Of a stretch of 64,000 nucleotides of DNA, positions 42,303 through 51,939 are shown piece by piece. Positions within the stretch are counted from its first letter, which is position 1, and every line of letters begins with the position of its first letter. The position numbers and the translations under genes are program-made. Under the pieces are notes generated by a model. The model did no database searches. It was not told where the DNA came from and saw only the letters and a list, made by a program, of their open reading frames with translations. The stretch comes from G963701675 sp963701675 (lineage in GTDB: Bacteria; Planctomycetota; Planctomycetia; Gemmatales; Gemmataceae), in NCBI GenBank assembly GCA_963701675.1, contig OY969623.1:2108001-2172000 (forward strand). Reading direction: 5' to 3'.

Positions 42303-45025
42303 TCAGTGCTTCGAGCTGTACTCCCGTTCCAAGTCTCGAAATTCCGAGTATGAGCGCAGCGGGTCGAGTTGCCTGTCAGCCTTAAAGTGTTCGGCATGTA
42401 GAAATCGCTTTTCAAGGCCCATGCGAAGAATTTGGATCGCCTGATGGGCATAGCGATGAACGAATTCTTGGCGTGCCGAGTCATCAAGAGTAACATCTTT
42501 CTCGGCTAATGACATGCAGCTGACAGTCATCTGAGCAGGGAAATGAAAACAGTATTTGTCTATGCCAATATCCGCCCATTCGAGGGACGCTTTCGAGGCG
42601 GCTCGGTGATCCTTCATGTCAACCGAAGCGCGAATAAAATCACGCAAGTGTTCGCAAAGAAACCTTCGGTATCTGACGTTAGGCGGGTCGGGCTTAAGGG
42701 CTAATTTCTGCTGCTCGATCGCCTCTTGCAAAATTTCCCGTCCAACCGACAAGTCGCCGCGACTAATTCTCACAGACGCAATGCCGGCCAAAGAAAGACC
42801 CAACTCACTACGATAATTCGGGATCTCAGGAAAGTCACGGGACAAGATTTGGAACACGTCACGCGCTTTGCAGAATCGCGTTTCCGCTTCGGCGGCAACT
42901 TCAAGTTCGACACACAACAACGCCAGGTTTCGGTACGTCGTTCCCAATTCCGCATTTGCACGTGCTGAAGTTGGAAATTTGGCCACAACCTGTTCCTGAA
43001 GGTTGGCGGCTTCTTCGTAAGCAATGCGGGCTTCTGGCCGGCGTTCCAGTCGTTTCAATGACACAGCCAAAGTGTTTGTGACTGCCGCCAAATTTTCGAT
43101 CGGGACTTGTTCTCGCTGCTTTTCCTGTAATGACTTCCATATGGATCTCGCCTCTTTGCACCTTTCCATTGCTTGATCGGGGCGTTTGGCATGAAGGTCA
43201 CTGTAAGCCATCCCATGTAGCATACTTGCGAGCGCGCGCTGAAATAGCGGCGACTGTTGCACGGTCTCTGGAAATCTTGGGATGAGTGTTTGGAGGTGTT
43301 CGTATATCCCTCGAACTTCATCGAAACGTTGCGCAGCTACCCCGATGTTTGCGATTTCGACCCATGAACCCAACATTTTCCGCGCGAACTCCGGACGTGA
43401 GGGGAGTTCGGCTGCAAGGCCTTCGTAGAGCGTCTTCGCTCGCAGAAACGCAGCAGCTGCGTCCTCATTTTGTCCCAGCATCGAGCAGATAGTTCCAACC
43501 CGAAAGTAGGCGTCGCCCGCCTCGGCGCGAATAGCTGGATCATCGCTTTCTTGGAGGAATCTTTGCTGAAAACGGATAGCGTCCTCCAGGATTTCCCGAC
43601 GCACCGTCATCATGTGTGGAACATCAGCCAGCCACTTTGAACCGACACGAGAGAGCATTGTGTCCACGGCCTCTTGTGCCGTGTCAAAGTTCTTTAGGGC
43701 GCGTGCGGCTTCGAGTTTTGCCTTATCTCGCTCACTGAGGGCGGTCGCCGCCGCCCGTTCCGCACGCAGCCACTGCGAAAGCACACTCCCGATTCCCACC
43801 AATGAGACCAATATGACGATTCCAGTCAGAGCAGCCACCACCGGATTCCGCCTACACCAGCGCCACGCCTTTTCTGCCCTTCCCACCGCCCGCGCCTGGA
43901 TCGGCTTCCCATCCAACCACCGCCGCAGATCGTCTGCCATCGCCTCGGCCGTCGCATAGCGCCGGTCCGGCGACTTTGACAGCGCCTTCAAACAAATTGT
44001 GCTCAAATCACGTGGCAGCCTTGGTTGCAATCTACTCGGCGGCAGCGGCTCCTGCGTGCGGACTTGATCCAGCGTCTCCAGCATGTTCTCGCCCCGATGC
44101 GGTGGACGTCCGGTCAAGAGTTCGTACAGGATAGCGCCAAGGGCATACACATCGGTGCGCGGCCCAATATCCTTTATCCTTCCCCAAGCCTGTTCCGGGG
44201 CCATGTAGCTTGGCGTGCCGAGGAGTTCTCCCGACTGTGTTTGACCAAGCTCGTCCAGCCGTTTGGCGAGCCCGAAATCAGTGATTTTTGGAGAGTAGTC
44301 AGTAATTGGTTGAAGAACGCTCGTAGCGGCGGCGCCAACGGTAGCTTTCTCGTTATCTAAAGAGGCGGGCCTACTACCCGGTTTCTGCAGAAGGATGTTC
44401 GCCGGTTTCAAATCACGATGAATGATTTTCTGTTGATGGGCACAATGAACCGCGCGCGCCACCCATTCGAGGAATTGTGCGGCGGGACGTCCAGGTTGAG
44501 GAACGCCGGCGATTGCCTTATCGAGGCTTCCACCGGGAACGTATTCCATCGAGAAATACAGTTGACCGCCCGTCTCGCCCACTTCATGGATTTGAACGAT
44601 ATGGGGATGCTGAACGGCGGCGACCGCTTCGGCCTCTCGGCGAAAACGATCCAATTCTTTAGGTAGGGCGTTGGCCCGCATCACTTTGATGGCGACAAGG
44701 CGGTTCGGTCGAATTTGGCGAGCCTTGTAGACGATGCCCATCCCCCCCCGGCCCAGCTCTTCCAGCACTTCGTATCCGAGAATTGTGGGTACGTCGCCTT
44801 GCGCCGCGCGAAATCCGTCGGCGTATCGTCGACGCTCTGAGGAATGCCGAGCCCGAGCTTCGTTCGGTACGCCCGATCAATCCACTCCAGCTCTGGTTGA
44901 AGAGCCTCACGTCGTTCGCCGGTCAGGCCAGCAAGATAATCGTCGATGCGCGGCGGTTGAAGTTTTTGCCACTCAGCCTCAAATCGGTCGGCTTTGTCGT
45001 CCACCCACTCTTTGATCGTTTGCAT
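42303..45025 (-). CDS. Ser/Thr protein kinase paired with ECF sigma factor, frameshifted
   Basis: A planctomycete membrane Ser/Thr kinase of about 907 residues when two frames are joined. 44681-45025 encodes the cytoplasmic N-terminal part with the PRIDDYLAGLTGERREAL segment typical of ECF-linked kinases; 42303-44768 encodes the kinase domain with ELGRGGMGIVYKARQ, a catalytic HRDLKPAN, TDFGLAKR and GTPSYMAPEQ (all canonical), a transmembrane helix near residue 320 of this part, and a long helical C-terminal sensor region with TPR-like repeats. The frames join near 44815-44820. A run of eight C at 44741-44748 in the glycine loop is in frame and not the cause. It starts five bases after the sigma gene stop. 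Confidence 0.85.
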
Positions 45026-45030
45026 CAGTG

Positions 45031-45630
45031 TCAGACTCCGGGCGCGTTGATTTCTGCCAGGGCCAACTCGCGCCAGCGTTCCATGACCAGCGCCATCTTC
45101 CGTTCCACGGTTCGTTCGACGCAGCCGATCTTTTCAGCGATTTCCCGATGTGTCAAACCGGCAAGGTACCATTCCGCGAAGGGGCGAAGCTTGTCTGGAA
45201 GTTTTCCGACGAAATGCGTGTACTGATCGGTGAGCAATGCATGTTCCAACGGAGTGGGAGCATCGTCCGCGGCGAGGCTGTCGAGGGCCGACTCACCCTG
45301 CACGCGGCCCGCGCCGCGCTTTTGCACCCCTAGTTCGTGTTCGATTTGATTGACGGCCTTGCAGGCGATGATGTGTGTGACCAGTGCAAGGAAGTGATGC
45401 CGATTCTCCAGGCGCGGCGCGCGTCCGGCTCTCATTGTGCGATAAAGGTCCCAGAACGCGTCCTGGGCAACGTCTTCTTCGTCCGCGGCGCCGACCATTA
45501 CACCACTGAGTCGCCGCTTCGCAAACGAAACCATCGTCGGCCAGTAGCGCGCATGCAATCGACACAGGGCCGCATCCTCGCCGTCCTTCAATTGCCCGAT
45601 CCACGCCGTAACGGAACCGACGGGCGCCAT
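45031..45630 (-). CDS. ECF-family RNA polymerase sigma factor
   Basis: A 199-residue ECF sigma factor. Region 2 is visible with EEDVAQDAFWDLYRT (core-binding and -10 recognition) and region 4 with the helix-turn-helix LTHREIAEKIGCVERTVERKMALV. Such factors in Planctomycetes are usually encoded next to a Ser/Thr kinase and are thought to be controlled by phosphorylation instead of an anti-sigma factor; that arrangement is present here, with the kinase gene starting five bases downstream. ATG at 45630 gives the usual length; no strong ribosome site precedes it. Target genes are unknown. Confidence 0.9.
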   Translation of the reverse strand: MAPVGSVTAWIGQLKDGEDAALCRLHARYWPTMVSFAKRRLSGVMVGAADEEDVAQDAFWDLYRTMRAGRAPRLENRHHFLALVTHIIACKAVNQIEHELGVQKRGAGRVQGESALDSLAADDAPTPLEHALLTDQYTHFVGKLPDKLRPFAEWYLAGLTHREIAEKIGCVERTVERKMALVMERWRELALAEINAPGV

Positions 45631-45715
45631 ATGCCACTGATATATCGTTTCGCGCCGTTTTCACATAGCGGCGAGCGCACCTGCGTCGCCCGCCGCTGGA
45701 GTCTCCGCCTCAGCG

Positions 45716-46561
45716 CTAACTCCCCTCCGGCGTCTTCACCCGAAACTCTTTCGTTGAGAACACTCGAACGGCGAGGACAGTTACGACAACGCAAGCCCCC
45801 AAAAGTATCGCGATGCACTCGGCATTGCTCGGCGCGTCGGGAAGATTGATCTCCCAGTCCATCTTGTCTTGCGTATCAAGCGGAATCATTCGAAGAGCGA
45901 GAACGCGGAAGTAATACATGACCGTTAGCCGCCGAAGCGCGAAATCAATGTTGGCGAGAAACCCTTCCATTAGCACCACGTACACGATTCCGGTCACAAT
46001 CGAGCGCTTCACCAGCAAACTCAAGAATCCGAAAATGGAACAATAGGCTGCGGATGAAAGTGCCACCAGGAAAATGGTCTGCGGCAACCGCGACATGACG
46101 GCCGAGGTCCAGCCGGGCCGACCGGCGTAAATGACGAGATAGGTTGCGCTCACGAACACCGCGGCGATTGCGATGGTAACGAGCCACGCTGCGAGCAACT
46201 TGCATAGGTAAATCGCCCACCGCGGCAGCGGGCGTACCAATAAGTATGTAAGTGTTTGTTCCTCGATCTCGTCCTGAAGCATGCCGCATGAGAAGACTAA
46301 CGCGACGATGGGCAAGAGTGTTTGTGGGATGAACTGGAAAATAAGGCCGAACGCTATTTCATCCGGGTGAACGCCGGGTTCCCTTAGCCGAATGACGCAG
46401 GCCAAGATGGCCGGAAGCGCAAACAATCCACTCAGAATGATCAAGCGCCGGCCGCGAGCGAATTGGCTCAAACACAAACCAAACAACGCGGTCAACCCGG
46501 ACAGGCTGCTGCCGGGCGCCCGGCTCGACTCTACCGTTGGTTGGACCATGCCGCCGTTCAT
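45716..46561 (-). CDS. ABC-2 type transporter permease (second unit)
   Basis: A 281-residue permease with six predicted transmembrane helices and the arrangement of ABC-2 exporters: a first helix near residues 35-55, the extended EEQTLTYLLVRPLPR motif at the end of the second-third helix region, and a C-terminal helix ending in FSTKEFRVK. Its ATG overlaps the stop of the adjoining ATPase gene by four bases, so they form a translation-coupled pair. It is the last gene of a four-gene operon with two ATPase/permease pairs. Substrate unknown. Confidence 0.85.
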   Translation of the reverse strand: MNGGMVQPTVESSRAPGSSLSGLTALFGLCLSQFARGRRLIILSGLFALPAILACVIRLREPGVHPDEIAFGLIFQFIPQTLLPIVALVFSCGMLQDEIEEQTLTYLLVRPLPRWAIYLCKLLAAWLVTIAIAAVFVSATYLVIYAGRPGWTSAVMSRLPQTIFLVALSSAAYCSIFGFLSLLVKRSIVTGIVYVVLMEGFLANIDFALRRLTVMYYFRVLALRMIPLDTQDKMDWEINLPDAPSNAECIAILLGACVVVTVLAVRVFSTKEFRVKTPEGS

Positions 46562-47526
46562 TGGTTCACCAGGTACTTGAAGACTGCCTCGAGGTTATCA
46601 TCGTCCGAATAGACTTCTCGAATTGCCGTGCCATCCTGCGATGCCAGCTCCGGCAACCGAGAATAAAAGGCGTCAGGCATTCGCGTTTCGACCAGCACGG
46701 ATTGTTCCTTGTTGTTCACCTTGATGCCTTCGACATCCGCAAACGTGATGAGTTTGGCCGCGAGGGCGCGGTAATCTTCGCTCACCAACACGATGCGATG
46801 AGGATGTTTGTCAATGAGGTCACGAATCTGGCGGATATGCCCTTCGGCAACAAGGCGACCACGATTCAAGAGAACGATGTGCGGCGTCATCGCCTGGACT
46901 TCGTGCAGCACATGGCTCGAGACGAGCACGCTCCTGCCGGACTGGCCGAGCTGGCGGATGATATCGACCAAATCGCGGCGGGCCACGGGATCGGTTCCGG
47001 TGAGCGGCTCGTCGAGAAAAAGCACTTTGGGTTGATGAACGAGCGCCTGCGCGAGCTTGGTGCGCTGTCTCATTCCTTTTGAGTAACCGCGCACGGCACG
47101 GTTCATGTTTTCGGTCATGCCGACGGTTTGAATCGCCGCGGCCGTAGCGTCGCGCGCTTCGGAACCCGTCATGCCACTGAGGCGAGCGCAGGTATGAACA
47201 AACTGAAACCCCGTCATCCATTCGTAGAACGCATCCTGCTCCGGGCAGAGACCGATGTAGCGGTTGAGGGCATGATTGTTCCAAACAGGTTGGCCGAGCA
47301 CGCGTAAGGTACCCTTGCTCGGCCGAAGTTGTCCCGTCGCTAGTTGCAGGAGGGTAGACTTACCGGCGCCGTTTGGACCGAGGAGACCGGTAACGCCGGC
47401 AGGGACATTGAAGGTCAAGTTATTGACCCCAATGACATTGCCGTACCACTTCGAGACGGCGTCGAATTCGACAATGGCGGCTACTTGAGCCGATCCATTG
47501 ACTTCACGCGGGTGCTGAGGATCCAT
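46558..47526 (-). CDS. ABC transporter ATP-binding protein (second unit)
   Basis: A 322-residue ABC ATPase. Motifs: Walker A GPNGAGKS, the signature YSKGMRQRTKLAQAL, Walker B VLFLDEPLTGTDP and the switch His in LVSSHVLHE. The ~90 C-terminal residues after the ATPase core are of the type found in NosF/CcmA-like exporters. Its start lies inside the 3' end of the upstream permease gene (46-base overlap), and its stop overlaps the start of the downstream permease by four bases. It should power export together with the permease at 45716-46561. Confidence 0.92.
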   Translation of the reverse strand: MDPQHPREVNGSAQVAAIVEFDAVSKWYGNVIGVNNLTFNVPAGVTGLLGPNGAGKSTLLQLATGQLRPSKGTLRVLGQPVWNNHALNRYIGLCPEQDAFYEWMTGFQFVHTCARLSGMTGSEARDATAAAIQTVGMTENMNRAVRGYSKGMRQRTKLAQALVHQPKVLFLDEPLTGTDPVARRDLVDIIRQLGQSGRSVLVSSHVLHEVQAMTPHIVLLNRGRLVAEGHIRQIRDLIDKHPHRIVLVSEDYRALAAKLITFADVEGIKVNNKEQSVLVETRMPDAFYSRLPELASQDGTAIREVYSDDDNLEAVFKYLVNQ

Positions 47527-48476
47527 AGGGACAGTCCAAACAAGCCCACCAGTATTGCGGCAGACCAGTACCAGGGAGCGAACGCTCCGCTCCGCTCGAT
47601 TACCTGTTCCTCGAAGTCACGGCGAGGCATGGGTCCGTTGGACGGAACCAGGCTAAACAACGTCTCCCATGCACTCCGATTGTCGATGAGCGCGCCGCCG
47701 ACGTTGTCGAGGTTTTCGCTATACGCTACCAGAACCCATTCCGTATTCTTGAGGGCGAGCATCAGGTGCGCACCCAATGCCGCCGTCAATACCCACACGC
47801 CAATCCAGATTGCGGTCACGTAACGGGAGTTCTTGGTAAGCGACGAGATGGCGAGCATGAGCGTGCCGGCCGAGAGCACGACGATTGCTCCGAACGCGAC
47901 ACTCGCCAGCAACAAACGGCCCGTATCACGGATGACCTTCAAATCGAGACTAAAGCCCAGGCCGAGCAAATACGCCAAGACCGATGGCACGATGGCGATG
48001 CCGGCGAGAAAGAAAGCAATGACGCCGAGCTTGCCAGCGAAGTAATCGAATCGTCTGAGCGGACGGGAAAAGTATAACGGCATCGCATTGAAACGAAGGT
48101 CTTGACTAATCAGGCTCGGACCGACGGTCATCACCAGAATCATCGTGAGAATGATTTCGACGTCAAAAAAGAACTGGTAGGCGATAGTCCAAACCATGAT
48201 TCGATATTTGCTCGGATCGGCGCGGACTTGTTCAGGGAACAGGTCAAGGATGCCGGCCAATGGCCCGATAAGGGGCGAACGTTGCTCCAGAAGACCCCAG
48301 AAAACGAGAAAGCCCACGAGGGCAAGCACCGGAGCGAGCCCGCCGAGAAGCACCAGCCGCGTCGCTCGGTTTTTCATTTGACTGCGGACACCATGCCGAG
48401 CGATCGTTAGCCAGCGCGAGGCATGGCCCGACAACTTTCCATTCCAATGTTGATAACCCTGGTCGAAGATCGGCAC
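47481..48476 (-). CDS. ABC-2 type transporter permease (first unit)
   Basis: A 331-residue permease with about six transmembrane helices and a ~60-residue cytoplasmic N terminus (GYQHWNGKLSGHASRWLTIAR is the usual opening of this permease family). The GTG start shares its first base with the TAG stop of the upstream ATPase gene. The C-terminal end is read through by the start of the next ATPase gene. A conserved NAMPLYFSRPLRRFDYFAGK loop corresponds to the ABC-2 family motif. It should pair with the ATPase at 48476-49399. Confidence 0.88.
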   Translation of the reverse strand: MPIFDQGYQHWNGKLSGHASRWLTIARHGVRSQMKNRATRLVLLGGLAPVLALVGFLVFWGLLEQRSPLIGPLAGILDLFPEQVRADPSKYRIMVWTIAYQFFFDVEIILTMILVMTVGPSLISQDLRFNAMPLYFSRPLRRFDYFAGKLGVIAFFLAGIAIVPSVLAYLLGLGFSLDLKVIRDTGRLLLASVAFGAIVVLSAGTLMLAISSLTKNSRYVTAIWIGVWVLTAALGAHLMLALKNTEWVLVAYSENLDNVGGALIDNRSAWETLFSLVPSNGPMPRRDFEEQVIERSGAFAPWYWSAAILVGLFGLSLWILSTRVKSMDRLK

Positions 48477-49399
48477 TATTCGTCTCCTTCGACGGCCTTC
48501 AAAAAGACCTCTTCCAGCGTGCTGCGGCGCAGGCGCAAATGCCGAATTTGCGTGCCTGATTCTTTGGCTGCCCTCCAGAATAAATCAATGTTCTGGTTAT
48601 CCGGCACCTCCACCACCAGGACATCGTCATTGGGTGTCAAGTTACAGCCGATGGAATGCAGCCGTTGGGCGAATCGTTCCGCGTCGGCCTTCACTCGGAC
48701 GTCGTAGATCCGCTGATGAACTTGCTTGAGTTCGCGGATCAGTCCGTGGGCTAGGAGTTTTCCATGGCCCAACACGAGAACATAGTCGCACACAGCTTCC
48801 ACATCTGGTAGGAGATGGCTTGAGAACAGCAAGCTCATCCCTTTCTGGTGGGAAAGATCGCGGGCTAGTTCCAGGATTTCTTCGCGCCCGGCCGGATCCA
48901 TGCCGTTGGTCGGCTCGTCCAGAATCAGGAACTTCGGATCGTGCACGATGGCGGCGGCCAGTTTCAGCCGTTGTTTCATGCCGGTGGAGTAGGACTCAAC
49001 CTTTCGATAACGGGCTTCACCCAACCCCACATAGTTGAGCACCTCGTGTGCCCGCTGCATGGCGTCCGCACGGGCCATGCCGACCAATTCACCGGCATAA
49101 GCGACGAACTCAATTCCTTCGACTTGAGGAAATAGACAATCGTCTTCCGGCATGAAGCCGACAGCCTGACGAATGTTCTGACTCTCGGCGTGAATATCCA
49201 TATCCAGCACACGACCACGACCTTTGTCGATGGTGATGAGACCGAGCAAGGTGCGGATCATCGTCGTCTTGCCGGCGCCGTTCGGCCCGAGCAAGCCGAC
49301 AGCGCCTGTGGGCACCGTAACGGACAGATTGCTCAGGGCCTTGATTCGGCCGTAGGTCTTAGTTACTTCTTCGAGTTGAAAGAGCATCTCCGGCTCCAA
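48476..49399 (-). CDS. ABC transporter ATP-binding protein (first unit)
   Basis: A 307-residue ABC ATPase with Walker A GPNGAGKT, signature YSTGMKQRLKLAAAI, Walker B FLILDEPTNGMDP and the switch His in LFSSHLLPD. It opens the four-gene exporter operon 49399 to 45716. An alternative ATG at 49387 would start the protein at MLFQLEEVTK, closer to the usual family start. It lies 57 bases downstream of the second isocitrate dehydrogenase-like gene on the same strand, so a shared transcript is possible. Confidence 0.92.
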   Translation of the reverse strand: MEPEMLFQLEEVTKTYGRIKALSNLSVTVPTGAVGLLGPNGAGKTTMIRTLLGLITIDKGRGRVLDMDIHAESQNIRQAVGFMPEDDCLFPQVEGIEFVAYAGELVGMARADAMQRAHEVLNYVGLGEARYRKVESYSTGMKQRLKLAAAIVHDPKFLILDEPTNGMDPAGREEILELARDLSHQKGMSLLFSSHLLPDVEAVCDYVLVLGHGKLLAHGLIRELKQVHQRIYDVRVKADAERFAQRLHSIGCNLTPNDDVLVVEVPDNQNIDLFWRAAKESGTQIRHLRLRRSTLEEVFLKAVEGDE

Positions 49400-49456
49400 G
49401 CCAGCTAGCTGTTTCCAATTAGTTCGCTCGCTCGTCTTGAATCTTAGGAAAAAGCG

Positions 49457-50458
49457 TCATGAAAGGGCGGCAATGATCGCGTCGGTCATTTGAGTTGTCG
49501 TCCCGTCACCGCCAAGGTCGGGCGTGCGACACCTGCCCTCGCACAGCATGGTTTCGATGGCCGCTCGGATTCGCCGAGCCGGTTCAACCTGGCCCTCACC
49601 CTCGAGCAAGTCTGCCGCCGGCAGAAGGAGCGGCAGTACATTGGCCTTGTTCGCGGGGATCGCCTCCCGCGGCCCACCGTGGATGGCCTCGTAAACACGC
49701 ATGCCGTCGCCGACATTGATTCCCGAAGTCGCACTTATTCCGCCGACGATGCCGGCACACAGATCGCTGACAAGATCGCCGTAGAGATTTCCCATCACGA
49801 GTACATCGAACTGTTGTGGGCGAAGCACCATTTGCATGCAACAATTGTCGACGATGAGGTCACGAGGTTCCAGCCGCGGAAAGTCGCGCGCGGTGTTGCG
49901 AAAAGACTCCAGAAACAGCCCATCCGCTTGCTTCAGAATATTTGCCTTGTGCACGCATGTGACTGTCTTGCGCCCGGCGGCACTTGCCCACTCGAAGGCG
50001 AAGTTAAAGAAGCGCCGGCTCGCGGCCTCCGTGACCACCTTGATGCTCTGCACGACGCCCGGCACAATTTCATGTTCGATGGCGCCGCAGAGATCTTCGG
50101 TCAATTCGCGGATGACCACCAGATCGACGCCTTCGTGCCGTGACGGTAGGCCTTTCAAATTCTTAATCGGGCGGACCGAAGCGAAGAGGTCGAGTTCGCG
50201 GCGGAACTGGACATTTAGGTTTCCGGCCTTGGAACCAGGAGCTGAAAGCAGTTTGGATTTCAGCGCCAAGCCGGTTCGGCGGACCGATTCGAGCATTTCT
50301 GTCGGAAGGAGTGCGCCTCCGTGTTCCACCGATTCGAATCCTGCACGATATTCATCCCAGTCGATGTGCGCGCCGGCCGCTTCCAGAATCCGCTTCACCG
50401 CCGGGACTTGATCCAGGCCGGCGCCGCCGCCTTGAATGAGCGTCACACGAAAAGCCAC
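49457..50458 (-). CDS. Isocitrate/isopropylmalate dehydrogenase paralogue with degenerate active site
   Basis: A 333-residue member of the decarboxylating dehydrogenase family that looks inactive or altered. Metal-binding Asps are kept (VDNCCM and YGDLVSD) and the HKAN lysine is present, but the RENTEGLYAG motif reads RELTEDLCGA, so the catalytic Tyr is Cys; the substrate Ser before the LNV motif is Asn; and the NAD loop HGSAPDIAGK is replaced by HGGPREAIPA. It starts with GTG at 50458, 12 bases after the stop of a normal paralogue. By analogy with eukaryotic NAD-isocitrate dehydrogenase, it may be a non-catalytic partner subunit. Could instead use another substrate. Confidence 0.8.
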   Translation of the reverse strand: MAFRVTLIQGGGAGLDQVPAVKRILEAAGAHIDWDEYRAGFESVEHGGALLPTEMLESVRRTGLALKSKLLSAPGSKAGNLNVQFRRELDLFASVRPIKNLKGLPSRHEGVDLVVIRELTEDLCGAIEHEIVPGVVQSIKVVTEAASRRFFNFAFEWASAAGRKTVTCVHKANILKQADGLFLESFRNTARDFPRLEPRDLIVDNCCMQMVLRPQQFDVLVMGNLYGDLVSDLCAGIVGGISATSGINVGDGMRVYEAIHGGPREAIPANKANVLPLLLPAADLLEGEGQVEPARRIRAAIETMLCEGRCRTPDLGGDGTTTQMTDAIIAALS

Positions 50459-50470
50459 ACGAGTTCCCCG

Positions 50471-51487
50471 CTAGAGGTTCGCGATCAGTTGCGCGGTCAA
50501 CGTGGCCGTGTTGCCGTCGCCGCCTAAATCGCGCGTCAGTCCCTTTCCGACCTGGAGAGTCCGGAGCACACTTTCGTCGATTCGCCGCGCAGGCGCGGCC
50601 TGGCCAATGTGACGCAACATGAGCACGGCCGATTGAATTAGCGCAATCGGGTTCGCCAGGCCCTTTCCAGCAATGTCGGGCGCACTGCCGTGTACGGCTT
50701 CGAAAACCGCGTAGCGCATCCCGATGTTCGCGCCGGGGACCAGGCCAAGCCCGCCGACTAGCCCTGCACAGAGGTCGCTCAGCACGTCGCCAAACAAGTT
50801 CTCCATCACCAGTACGTCGAACGGGGTCGGATCGAGTGCCAAACGCATGCAGAGATGGTCGACGCGCATCTCCGCGAATTGGAGAAACGGATAATCATCG
50901 GCCACTTCACGCGCGATTCGAAGGAAAAGCCCGTCGCTCAACGGCAACACATCGGCCTTATGGCAAAAGGTGACGCTGCGACGGCCTTGAAGCCGGGCCA
51001 GCTCGAAAGCGAAGCGCACGATGCGTTCGGCAGCTACGCGGGTCACGATCCGCAAACTCTCGACCACGCCACGGACCACGACGTGTTCCTTACCTGCGTA
51101 AAGTCCCTCGGTGTTTTCACGGACAACGACCAGATCGACGTCCTCATACGGGACTTTGACACCGGGGAGCGATCGAACCGGACGGACACTGGCATAGAGG
51201 TCGAGTTCTTGCCGAAGTCGGACGTTTATGGAGCGAAAGCCCTTGCCGACAGGCGTGGTGCAAGGGCCTTTGAGAGCGACGCGGTGCTTTCGTATCAGGT
51301 GCAAAGTCTCCGCGGGCAGAGGATCGCCGTGCCGCTCGGCCGCATCCAACCCCGCCTCGGCCTCCACCCAATCGATGTCCGCGCCAGCCGCGCTCAACAA
51401 CTCTTGCGTTGCCGTCATGACCTCCGGACCGATGCCGTCGCCGGCAATGGTAACAACGGGTGTTGGCACCTGATGCGTCTCCTTCAC
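50471..51487 (-). CDS. NAD-dependent isocitrate dehydrogenase-like enzyme
   Basis: A 338-residue decarboxylating dehydrogenase with the full catalytic set: the substrate-binding Ser/Asn/Arg region GFRSINVRLRQ, the catalytic Tyr in RENTEGLYAG, the Lys in FCHKAD, and metal-binding Asps in VDHLCM and FGDVLSD. The loop HGSAPDIAGKG has the Asp typical of NAD-using enzymes instead of the Lys-Tyr pair of NADP enzymes. The likely reaction is isocitrate to 2-oxoglutarate, but homoisocitrate or isopropylmalate cannot be ruled out. A divergent VapBC-like operon lies upstream; the altered paralogue follows 12 bases downstream. Confidence 0.85.
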   Translation of the reverse strand: MKETHQVPTPVVTIAGDGIGPEVMTATQELLSAAGADIDWVEAEAGLDAAERHGDPLPAETLHLIRKHRVALKGPCTTPVGKGFRSINVRLRQELDLYASVRPVRSLPGVKVPYEDVDLVVVRENTEGLYAGKEHVVVRGVVESLRIVTRVAAERIVRFAFELARLQGRRSVTFCHKADVLPLSDGLFLRIAREVADDYPFLQFAEMRVDHLCMRLALDPTPFDVLVMENLFGDVLSDLCAGLVGGLGLVPGANIGMRYAVFEAVHGSAPDIAGKGLANPIALIQSAVLMLRHIGQAAPARRIDESVLRTLQVGKGLTRDLGGDGNTATLTAQLIANL

Positions 51488-51675
51488 AAGTTGGACCCGT
51501 GAAGTCTAACGTGTGGGTGTCCGCGTGAATCGTCAAGCCGGTATCGCCGGCGGGATTCGTTCGGGGCGCGTCGCCCCCCGTCCAGGCCGTGCATTTGATT
51601 CCGCCGGCCTCGACTTATGCGCTTATTCCGGGGTATCATTGGTGAATGGAGCCCGAAGCCCAGGAGAAACAATAC

Positions 51676-51939
51676 GTGACCCAAAACTTCCAGGCCATTT
51701 ACGCAAACGGCGTCTTTCGGCCATTAGAGCCTGTAAATCTACCGGAGAATCAGCAAGTCACCGTTACCGTCACGAACGGCGCTGCGCACGCTGAAGACGA
51801 CTTCCTCGACCACGAGTTCATGGCCTACATCGAAAGCCAGGCCGACGATTCAGTAACACTTGAAGCAGTTCGCGAAGCACTTTCGACGATTCCGGGCTCA
51901 CTCTCAGACGACATCCGTGCCCAGCGTGACGAAGATTGA
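51676..51939 (+). CDS. Antitoxin of the AF2212/DUF104-like family
   Basis: An 87-residue protein with the conserved opening FQAIYANGVFRPLEPVNLPENQQVTV, which is the AF2212/DUF104 antitoxin motif, followed by an acidic C terminus that would bind the toxin. The GTG at 51676 is chosen because CAGGAG lies nine bases before it; the ATG at 51646 has no ribosome site. Its stop overlaps the start of the PIN-domain toxin gene by four bases. It probably neutralises the toxin and represses its own promoter. Confidence 0.8.
   Translation: MTQNFQAIYANGVFRPLEPVNLPENQQVTVTVTNGAAHAEDDFLDHEFMAYIESQADDSVTLEAVREALSTIPGSLSDDIRAQRDED

Noticed and set aside
44741..44748. Run of eight C as the cause of the kinase frameshift
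   Set aside because: Both sides of the run are in the same kinase frame (GRGGMGIV reads correctly), so the break must lie further upstream near 44815-44820.
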